Assembly (NCBI GenBank): GCA_012511915.1
Contig: JAAZFB010000023.1
Span: 1 to 18,725, forward strand
DNA from: Clostridiaceae bacterium
GTDB lineage: Bacteria > Bacillota > Clostridia > Monoglobales > Firm-18
Direction: 5' to 3'
DNA length: 18,725 nucleotides
Shown: positions 1 through 6,146 of the stretch, in pieces
Numbering within the stretch: position 1 is the stretch's first letter
Layout of the letters: every line of letters starts with the position of its first letter
Translations under genes and position numbers: made by a program
The notes under the pieces: generated by a model
Database searches by the model: none
Told to the model about the DNA's origin: nothing
What the model saw: the letters and a program-made list of their open reading frames with translations, nothing else

Positions 1-70
1 CCGCAAGGTCGCTCGGCAAAAAGTTGCCTGCCTTGGAGTGAAGCCGCGCAGACACTTTGCAGATAATCGA

Positions 71-96
71 ATGCCGCTTTTGAAGCGGTGTTTTTT
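71..96 (+). terminator. Rho-independent terminator
   Basis: A stem of CCGCTT (74-79) and AAGCGG (83-88) closes a three-base loop, can be extended by three weaker pairs, and is followed by a T run at 91-96. It would end a plus-strand gene lying mostly upstream of the window. Two short open frames run in from the left edge, one stopping at 39-41 (TGA) and one at 64-66 (TAA), and either could be the end of that gene. The sequence does not decide between them, so no partial CDS is called. Confidence 0.65.
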
Positions 97-114
97 ATCG
101 CAGGTTCGTTTCTA

Positions 115-146
115 TTTGACGCTTACAGATATATGTAAGCGTCAAA
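115..146. repeat. Perfect 13-bp inverted repeat
   Basis: TTTGACGCTTACA (115-127) and its exact reverse complement (134-146) are separated by six bases (GATATA). There is no T run on either side, so it is not an obvious terminator. It lies exactly where resemblance of the neighbouring minus-strand transposase remnant to its family fades out (about position 147). It could therefore be the end of an inserted or deleted segment, a recombination site, or a hairpin left by the element. The role is unknown. Confidence 0.55.
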
Positions 147-434
147 ATATCTCGGATACCGCCTTAGAATCATGTCTTTTTCTTACTGTGTGTTTTCGTT
201 TGGATGATGATGCGGCCTGTGGCTCTTGTACACAAGGCTTTTCCAGCTCTTTCCGTCATATTTTGCACGCCACTCATAAATTGCATTTCTGCTGATACGA
301 TACTACTTGCTTGCTTCCGTTACTCCTATTTTATAACTTTTTTTACTACTCGTTGACGAAAGTGTGCATTTGATGTTAATATATTCATATGAAAATAGCT
401 CCTTTGATACTTTGTTTTTTTGAACGTTAAACAT
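147..434 (-). pseudogene. Decayed IS481-like transposase, N-terminal part
   Basis: On the minus strand, one frame read from an ATG at 434-432 gives a helix-turn-helix region typical of IS481/IS3-type transposases, including GVTEASK, then YRISRNAIYEWRAKYDGKSW and SHRPHHHPNENT. This is the usual pattern of a YxVSRxxIYxWxxxYDG helix-turn-helix followed by a SxRPHxHP linker. The frame is broken by TAG (complement of 303-305) and TAA (complement of 183-185). After the second stop the same frame still reads EKDMILRRYPRY, the normal continuation in this family, and then resemblance ends near 147. The DDE catalytic domain is absent. It is a dead relic transcribed away from the operon at 602. Family assignment is from memory of the motif pattern; the pseudogene status is seen directly. 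Confidence 0.75.
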
Positions 435-530
435 TATATCATATTTGGAGTCTATTTTCTTTTTTATTTGTCACCTATCAATTGTATCACAACAAAGTAG
501 GATCTTACAAAAATCGCGAAGAATATTACA

Positions 531-559
531 TTTACAAATGAAAAACGGAACATTATAAT
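531..559 (+). promoter_or_regulatory. Sigma-A type promoter of the 602-5336 operon
   Basis: TTTACA (-35, 531-536) and a perfect TATAAT (-10, 554-559) are separated by exactly 17 bp, in AT-rich DNA 43 bp before the start codon at 602. Transcription would begin near 566, giving a short leader with the ribosome binding site AAAGGGGG at 586-593. No riboswitch-like structure fits in so short a leader. No operator was recognised. Confidence 0.7.
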
Positions 560-601
560 CAAATATGGAAAGTTATAAAATAAATAAAGGGGGTTCAGAG
601 T

Positions 602-3280
602 ATGGCAGAAAGGAATTGGTATGGTATGTTGAAAAAAACATTTACTTTGGCGCTTAGTGTATTCATACTTATGACACAGGCAGTCATACCGCCTGTATCA
701 GCGGAATACACCTCCCGGACAGCAGATAATTTTGAAGCGGGCAGCGTGATCGAACACGCGAGTGGCTATTATTACGCCAGTGACGCTGCAAGCGGAGCTT
801 TTATCAGACCCGGCAGCGATAGCTGGGCAAAGCATATATCCCTGGTGGAAGGGATAGGTTATAACGGCACAAGAGGTTTGTATCTGCACAGCGATACAAC
901 AAAATACGCCAGCGGCAACTACAGAGTCTCCTCCATTATGACAAAGGGTATAACCATGACAGGGGGCAGCACGATTCTTGTGCAGCATAAAATTAAATTT
1001 GAGGGTTTGCCGGCAGACGCGCAAATTGCTTTTGGCGTATTTCAGACAGATCAAACAGCGCCGAGCAGCGTTTTGGCCGGTGCGTTTTCCTCTTATGGCA
1101 GTACAATAGTGAATACCGGCTACACGATTTTGGTCGGTGTATGGTACACCATGGTTTATGAGATAACGGGTATGGGAACAAGCAAGCAGGTAAACAGCTA
1201 TGTGATCGACGAAAATAATACTGTTTGTATATCAACAAACAAGGCGATAACTGTTAAGTTGGCAGATTCACCGATTTATTGCTATCCGGTTTTTATCTGC
1301 GGTAACGTAACGACAGAACCCGTGCGTGCTGTTGTAGACGATTTTTCTATGACTGAATATACCGCGGCAAGTCAGGCGGTCAGCCTTGATCCAACCAGAA
1401 CCAGTATAGCGGACGGCACCGTCAACATCCCGTTGAATCAAGTCTTTACCCTGGGTTTTGACCAGAGTATTGCAGAGGGTGCCGCCGATGCGGTAACGCT
1501 GTATGAAACGGCGGACAATACCAAAGCGCCCATCGCCGTCACCTTGACAAATAAAACCTTTCACAGTTTCACCGTGAAGCCAATCCAGCCATTAACACTT
1601 GCCACCCAGTATACTCTGGATGTTTCCGGTGTGAGCAATGCCGCCGGATTGGCGCTGACCGGTCAGAAAACCATTGCCTTTACCAGCTATGACCCCGATC
1701 ATGTGGAGATTGAACCCGTCCATCTTGACCCGGCAGGCACATCTTTTGCACAGGGGCAGACCGAAATCGGTTTGGAGGACGACCTGACCCTTGCCTTCAA
1801 TCAGGATATTTTGCCACCTGTGGCAGGCAGCAGCGTTACGCTGTATAAAACGGCGGACACGACCAAAACGCCTATCGACATAGAAATTTCTGCTGTGACC
1901 GCCAGAGGGTTTACGGTCAAAAGCCTGCTGCCACTTTCCTTTGCAACAGGCTATACGCTGGACTTTTCCGGTGTGACAACCACCTTGGGCGGCGCGATTG
2001 AGGGAACCTCCACCCTTAACTTTACCACCATTTTATCCGGACCTATGTTTCGGGCGCAGGATACGCTGGAGGAAGCCGTTTCGGGTACAAGCGGCACGCT
2101 GTACGAAAGCAGTGTGCTGGCGAAAACCAATGCGTATGTATCGGTTGAGACCGGCTACGGCTACGAGGGCTCTCAGGGGATCCGGGTTTATAACACCGGC
2201 GCCGGCAATGCGGACCTATGGACACAAAGCTATGAGCTGGACGAAAGCGAAACCCTGTACTTTGAATGTAAAATTAACATTGCTGAGATGAGCGGCGACG
2301 GGCTTTATATGAGCCTGAATAGTGTTTCGTTTGGCAGAACTATATTCAGGGTCGGCAAAAACAGCGAGGGCAAATACTACATAGCTGCCTACGACGGGCA
2401 GTCACCCTATTATTATACGCCCAATACCTGGTACACAATGGTGTGGAAAGTCGGCATAAACGCCCAGTATGGCTATTTATTTGATGAAAACGGTCTTTTG
2501 GTCTATGAGGTAACTTATACCGGCAGCCGTGCCAGACCTGTGACGAGTCCGGTGACCTTTTATCCCGTTGGCAGGATTACCGGCACAAACATGGACGTCC
2601 GGCTGGATGACATAAAGGTATACAGACTGGCAGTCTCCCACGGAATCAGCCTTGACAATGAAGATAGCTCCGTAACGGACGGCGCGGCAGGGGTTGTACC
2701 GCAGGCTTATATCACGTTGGCATTCAATCAGCCCTTGGGCAAGAATCCGGCGGACGGCGAAGGCGCGGTTGCGCTATATAAAGGGGACGAAAGGGTACCG
2801 GCAGTCGTCAGACGTGTGGGCGCCAACACGATTCGGATTACACCAAATGTGCTGCTGGAGCCCGGCACAGAATACACCATTACCTATCCGGGGATTGCTT
2901 CTCTTTCGGGCAACAGCCGGAGTGGCGCGGATCATCTGAGCTTCACAACACGGAGCGTTTACAGCATAAAAACAACGGGAACCAGTTTGATTATTCAGGA
3001 GAACGGTACTGTTTTTAGCGGCGCCATTCAGCTGTATTTGCAAAACAATGCCGAAGCAGTAGACAACGCTGTTTTTGTTGTTGCACTCTATGGTGAAAAC
3101 AAATTGAGTCAGATGGTGGGATTGGAAGTTTTCCAAAACCAGACAATAGAAGAAGGAAGCAGTGAAATCACTTTATCGCTAGCAAGGAATTACGCCGGTG
3201 TGAGGTATGCGGAGATTTTCCTATACAATGACATCAGTGATTTGACCTCTTTAATGTATGGGTGTAAGGTAATAAAATAG
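602..3280 (+). CDS. Secreted multidomain protein with SbsA-type Ig-like and jelly-roll domains
   Basis: 892 residues. The ATG at 602 follows AAAGGGGG (586-593) by 8 nt; an ATG at 626 is a weaker alternative. Residues 1-35 are a Sec signal peptide with a hydrophobic core and a likely cut after PVSA. The mature protein alternates two concanavalin/LamG-like jelly-roll regions (about 38-255 and 485-682; both contain a WYTMV strand and end in a (V/L)DD motif) with three SbsA/Big_5 Ig-like modules (about 256-363, 373-477 and 686-790, each with a LAF(N/D)Q-type strand and a YT(L/I)xxxG strand). Residues 790-892 form a beta-rich C-terminal module. There is no SLH, LPXTG or catalytic signature, so it is probably released or held by sugar binding. 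It shares the promoter at 531-559 with the phosphoesterase gene 28 nt downstream. G+C is visibly higher than in the genes after 5780. The domain call is good; the ligand is unknown. Confidence 0.85.
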   Translation: MAERNWYGMLKKTFTLALSVFILMTQAVIPPVSAEYTSRTADNFEAGSVIEHASGYYYASDAASGAFIRPGSDSWAKHISLVEGIGYNGTRGLYLHSDTTKYASGNYRVSSIMTKGITMTGGSTILVQHKIKFEGLPADAQIAFGVFQTDQTAPSSVLAGAFSSYGSTIVNTGYTILVGVWYTMVYEITGMGTSKQVNSYVIDENNTVCISTNKAITVKLADSPIYCYPVFICGNVTTEPVRAVVDDFSMTEYTAASQAVSLDPTRTSIADGTVNIPLNQVFTLGFDQSIAEGAADAVTLYETADNTKAPIAVTLTNKTFHSFTVKPIQPLTLATQYTLDVSGVSNAAGLALTGQKTIAFTSYDPDHVEIEPVHLDPAGTSFAQGQTEIGLEDDLTLAFNQDILPPVAGSSVTLYKTADTTKTPIDIEISAVTARGFTVKSLLPLSFATGYTLDFSGVTTTLGGAIEGTSTLNFTTILSGPMFRAQDTLEEAVSGTSGTLYESSVLAKTNAYVSVETGYGYEGSQGIRVYNTGAGNADLWTQSYELDESETLYFECKINIAEMSGDGLYMSLNSVSFGRTIFRVGKNSEGKYYIAAYDGQSPYYYTPNTWYTMVWKVGINAQYGYLFDENGLLVYEVTYTGSRARPVTSPVTFYPVGRITGTNMDVRLDDIKVYRLAVSHGISLDNEDSSVTDGAAGVVPQAYITLAFNQPLGKNPADGEGAVALYKGDERVPAVVRRVGANTIRITPNVLLEPGTEYTITYPGIASLSGNSRSGADHLSFTTRSVYSIKTTGTSLIIQENGTVFSGAIQLYLQNNAEAVDNAVFVVALYGENKLSQMVGLEVFQNQTIEEGSSEITLSLARNYAGVRYAEIFLYNDISDLTSLMYGCKVIK

Positions 3281-3308
3281 AAAAAGGGAAAGGAAAGGAC
3301 GTGTTACG

Positions 3309-5336
3309 ATGAAAACAATGCGTAGAATAACAGCCCTGTTGATATTGACAGTGCTGCTGATCGGTACAGTCGGGTTAAGTGGTTTCGCGCAGGAAACGCC
3401 GTTCTTACGAAGCTATGACGTGCAAAGCTACGTGTGTGTGGCCGGGAAGCTGGAAGCGGCGGACGCGGGCTATACGGCAAATATGATGCTGGTCGAAAGC
3501 AACGCGGATTTAAACAGCCTGACCTCCGACGACATCGGGTACATCGGACAGAGCGTGATTGAGCCGGATGGCAGCTATCGATTTGAATTTACATTTTCCG
3601 ACTTCACGTATAACACTGACAATCAAGTAAATAATTATCAGGTAATTTTAAATATTGCCGGTGAGAAAATGACGGAAACGATCACAAAGGCAAGCGTTAT
3701 TTCCGAATTGGTACAATTTGATTTGGATACGCCGCAATTTGGCAGTGCTGTTGCACAAATCGAAAATCAATACGCTTTACAAGGCTTGCGATATACCATG
3801 CTGATTGGCTTTTATACAGAGGGCTATAAACTGCTGGGCATTACAAGAGCGGATAAGGTTACCGGCGACGACGGAGCATTTACCTACCAATACGGAGATA
3901 TTCCGCAGGGAACCGTTCGTGCCAAGGCATTTCTTTGGGAAAGCTACGAACGGAGCATACCGCTTGCGGACACTAAGGAAATTGACGTTCTGGGCTACAC
4001 CACAAACCGCAGCGCGATGTGCTTAACCATTGCGCCCGGCCTTGATGAAACCCAGCGGAATTTTGCCTGGTACGATTTGCCGGGGATCGATGGCGCCAGA
4101 ATCCAATATGCCGTCAAGACCTCCGAAGCGGATTTAATTACCTTCCCAGAGGAGAACGCCATAACGGCGGCAGGCACCTGCGGGGCGGTTGATGTTACGG
4201 AGTATAACGGTCTGGCTTTGGGTGAGGGCAAAGAGGATTCCATTTTTAAACACGAGGGTGACTATTCCTGGGCAAAGGCCACCATCACAGACCTTGAATA
4301 CGGCAAAACCTATGTGTATCGCGTGGGTGACCAGTTGGGCTGGTGCCAGGGTATTTATGAGTTTAAAACCGACGCTACCCCCGAGGACGGCTTTCGATTC
4401 ATACTGTTTTCGGATGAGCATTGCACCAATGGCAGTGCCGCCGCACCGCTGGTTTCTGCCCTCACAAAGGCAGTCAATACCTGTGAGGAGCCAAGCTTTA
4501 TTTTCACCATGGGTGACATAATGGATTTACCCTGGATCGAATCCTACTATACCTCCTATTTCAGTCGTCCGGCGTTGAAAAGCATTCCGCTGGCGGCTGT
4601 GCCCGGTACAACCCATGATATGCTGTGGTCGCCCCGGGAGGCGTCCCTGTTCGGTCATCACTTCAATATGCCCAACCAGTCCAAAACCTCGGGCTATACT
4701 AAAAATTTGGGCGGAAATTACTGGTATACCTATGGGGATGTTCTGTTTATCGGTATTATGCACAACGGTACGGGTGCGGCGGCTATCGCAGAAACCAAAG
4801 CCTTTATTGAGCAGACTGTGGCTGAAAACCAAGACACTAAGTGGAGAGTTTTGTGCTCCCATTTCCCCTTTGGCTATGGTCTGAATACAGTTAACAATTA
4901 CTTTCCGGGTGGCAGTGATTTTATAGCGGATAACGGTATAGATATTGTTTTCAACGGACATCTGCACCAGTATTTCAGAACCTATCAGATGTACGGCGGA
5001 CAGCCTGTTAATACAGACATTACGAACACTGTGACCGATCCGGAGGGAACCGTGTATGTTTCTTTGAATACAACCGGCTTCCGTGCCGGCTCGACCGGGA
5101 GGGATCCCTCCTATATGGCAGTTGTAGGCTCTAATGCTGTAAGATATTACAGTACTCTCTCAGAAATAGAGGGATATTACACGACCCATTTCAGCATAGC
5201 TTCTGTTAAGACAACGGACACGGAAAACTCCTTTACGCTGACCACTTACCAGAACGTTTGTGACAGAACCACCGGTGCGATTACCGATACAAAGATACTG
5301 GATACCTATACGATTACAAAGTCATGCCAACCGTAA
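3309..5336 (+). CDS. Secreted calcineurin-like metallophosphoesterase
   Basis: 675 residues with an N-terminal signal peptide (cut probably after GFAQ) and an AGGAAAGGA ribosome binding site about 10 nt before the ATG. Residues 35-230 are beta-rich accessory sequence ending in KAFLWES, resembling the C-terminal module of the preceding protein. Residues 235-355 fit a purple-acid-phosphatase-type fibronectin-like domain. The catalytic domain spans about 360-575: D369-E-H371, G402-D403-I-M-D406, H518 (CSHFPFGY) and G550-H551-L-H553. The motif that should read GNH(D/E) instead reads G433-T-T-H436-D, so the asparagine metal ligand is missing and the loop is one residue longer. The enzyme is expected to hydrolyse phosphate mono- or diesters outside the membrane, but activity may be reduced or altered. 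It is probably co-transcribed with the gene at 602 and ends before a terminator at 5430-5481. No substrate can be named. Confidence 0.88.
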   Translation: MKTMRRITALLILTVLLIGTVGLSGFAQETPFLRSYDVQSYVCVAGKLEAADAGYTANMMLVESNADLNSLTSDDIGYIGQSVIEPDGSYRFEFTFSDFTYNTDNQVNNYQVILNIAGEKMTETITKASVISELVQFDLDTPQFGSAVAQIENQYALQGLRYTMLIGFYTEGYKLLGITRADKVTGDDGAFTYQYGDIPQGTVRAKAFLWESYERSIPLADTKEIDVLGYTTNRSAMCLTIAPGLDETQRNFAWYDLPGIDGARIQYAVKTSEADLITFPEENAITAAGTCGAVDVTEYNGLALGEGKEDSIFKHEGDYSWAKATITDLEYGKTYVYRVGDQLGWCQGIYEFKTDATPEDGFRFILFSDEHCTNGSAAAPLVSALTKAVNTCEEPSFIFTMGDIMDLPWIESYYTSYFSRPALKSIPLAAVPGTTHDMLWSPREASLFGHHFNMPNQSKTSGYTKNLGGNYWYTYGDVLFIGIMHNGTGAAAIAETKAFIEQTVAENQDTKWRVLCSHFPFGYGLNTVNNYFPGGSDFIADNGIDIVFNGHLHQYFRTYQMYGGQPVNTDITNTVTDPEGTVYVSLNTTGFRAGSTGRDPSYMAVVGSNAVRYYSTLSEIEGYYTTHFSIASVKTTDTENSFTLTTYQNVCDRTTGAITDTKILDTYTITKSCQP

Positions 5337-5429
5337 CAACTGGAGGCATGCACTAAACCTATAAGGCTATTATATTGGCGACACCTCAAGGCATGCCGAA
5401 ACGGTTTGCCGACCGTATATTCTTTACAG

Positions 5430-5481
5430 GGGCTGCCGTATAACAGAGTTTTAGAAATTCTATTATACGGGCAGCCCTTTT
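5430..5481 (+). terminator. Rho-independent terminator of the 602-5336 operon
   Basis: GGGCTGCCGTATAA (5430-5443) pairs with TTATACGGGCAGCCC (5463-5477) apart from one bulged G. The loop is about 19 nt, and TTTT (5478-5481) follows directly. It lies 94 nt after the phosphoesterase stop codon. The interval 5337-5429 shows no gene, only a small ACGGT/ACCGT hairpin near 5401-5416. Confidence 0.75.
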
Positions 5482-5488
5482 GTTGCAC

Positions 5489-5532
5489 AAAAATGCCGTA
5501 TGGCTCATATTTCTTTATGAGCCATACGGCAT
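5489..5532 (-). terminator. Perfect 17-bp hairpin, minus-strand terminator
   Basis: ATGCCGTATGGCTCATA (5493-5509) is the exact reverse complement of 5516-5532, with a six-base loop. On the minus strand the hairpin is followed by TTTTT (complement of 5489-5493), the usual shape of an intrinsic terminator. On the plus strand there is no adjacent T run. It begins 23 nt beyond the stop codon of the minus-strand ORF at 5556-5717, which supports that ORF as the real end of a gene. It stands tail to tail with the plus-strand terminator at 5430-5481. Confidence 0.7.
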
Positions 5533-5555
5533 CGAGAATCTCCTTTTACACCGGT

Positions 5556-5717
5556 TCACTGCTCCTGCTTTTCAACATCTGTTTTGTCCAAGGAAGTCAG
5601 CGAACTTTCCACAGGCAAAATAAAAGCACAAATGATATACAAAACCACATAATAAAAAGTTATATATACTCTGTCTTGGGGCATTCTAATTTGAATACTA
5701 TTTTGACACTGGTTCAT
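5556..5717 (-). CDS. Short membrane protein or C-terminal fragment of one
   Basis: 53 codons from ATG (complement of 5715-5717) to TGA (complement of 5556-5558). The peptide starts MNQCQNSIQIRMPQDR, has a single strongly hydrophobic stretch at about residues 19-38 (including YYVVLYIICAFILP) and a charged tail ending DKTDVEKQEQ. The amphipathic and charged flanks and the terminator hairpin just after the stop suggest it is coding. No Shine-Dalgarno is visible before the ATG. The frame is open upstream only to a stop inside the 23-bp tandem repeat (complement of 5736-5738). It therefore looks like the 3' end of a longer membrane-protein gene truncated at that repeat. A free-standing small membrane protein is the alternative. 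The family is not recognised. Confidence 0.4.
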   Translation of the reverse strand: MNQCQNSIQIRMPQDRVYITFYYVVLYIICAFILPVESSLTSLDKTDVEKQEQ

Positions 5718-5734
5718 GTTTGATAACTGCAGGT

Positions 5735-5780
5735 ATTATATACAAGGAATTTTATAAATTATATACAAGGAATTTTATAA
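5735..5780. repeat. Perfect 23-bp tandem duplication
   Basis: Two identical 23-bp units lie head to tail at 5735-5757 and 5758-5780. Each contains ATATACAAGGAATTTTATAA. On the minus strand each unit contains TTGTATATAAT, which includes a -10-like TATAAT, but no matching -35 was found. The duplication sits between two truncated frames: the minus-strand ORF opens on its left side and the protease fragment opens on its right side. This marks it as a probable rearrangement junction; a regulatory iteron is possible but has less support. Confidence 0.8.
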
Positions 5781-6146
5781 AACCCCTTGCAATTTAGTAA
5801 AATATTTAATAAAAACGCCTCAATTGATTTGGGGGAAGACGGATATGATGAATTTTACGGAAATGGAGCATTAAATCAGGATGCCTTAAAAGAAAGTCTT
5901 GAAAAGCAGTATTCATTGTTTGTCACAAAACGGGAGGGCGATAAGTTTACTGTTTACAACGTATCCGAAAATGATATAAACGCCACCTTCGTTTGTGTAG
6001 ATGAAAATGTTAAAAGTAAGAAAATAATATTCCGGTCAAAAACAGAAACGGAATTTAATATAGGAAAGGCAAAAAAAAGTTTATTATGGCAAAAAAGCAT
6101 TTTTGATATGGTATGGATAAAAAAGGGGGATAAGAGCTATGAATAA
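5781..6146 (+). pseudogene. C-terminal remnant of a subtilisin-like (S8) serine protease
   Basis: The frame opens at 5781, directly after a stop formed by the end of the tandem repeat, and ends TAA at 6144-6146. The only start is a TTG at 5787 with no ribosome binding site. The first 30 or so residues (FSKIFNKNASIDLG, then GYDEFYGNGALNQDAL) match the end of a subtilase catalytic domain, where an (A/S)xDLGxxGxDxxYGxGxxN pattern follows the active-site serine. The Asp, His and Ser active-site segments are all missing. About 85 further residues form a beta-rich C-terminal extension. The gene end overlaps the next start by 8 nt (ATGAATAA), typical of operon partners. It is inferred to be the stump of a protease gene that once led the downstream operon. 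Family assignment is from motif memory. Confidence 0.72.

Noticed and set aside
3..41. Possible 3' end of an upstream gene (frame ending KKLPALE)
   Set aside because: Only 12 codons are visible and a second frame ending at 64-66 is equally compatible with the terminator at 71-96.
38..295. 85-residue plus-strand open frame
   Set aside because: It runs antisense through the transposase relic and through the terminator and palindrome, has no ribosome binding site, and its peptide has no protein-like pattern.
5406..5723. 105-residue plus-strand open frame
   Set aside because: It spans both terminator hairpins and is antisense to the better supported 5556-5717 ORF; there is no ribosome binding site.
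5703..5739. TTGACA at 5703-5708 as a promoter for the 5781-18424 block
   Set aside because: No -10 box lies at 16-18 bp; the nearest TATTAT is about 25 bp away.
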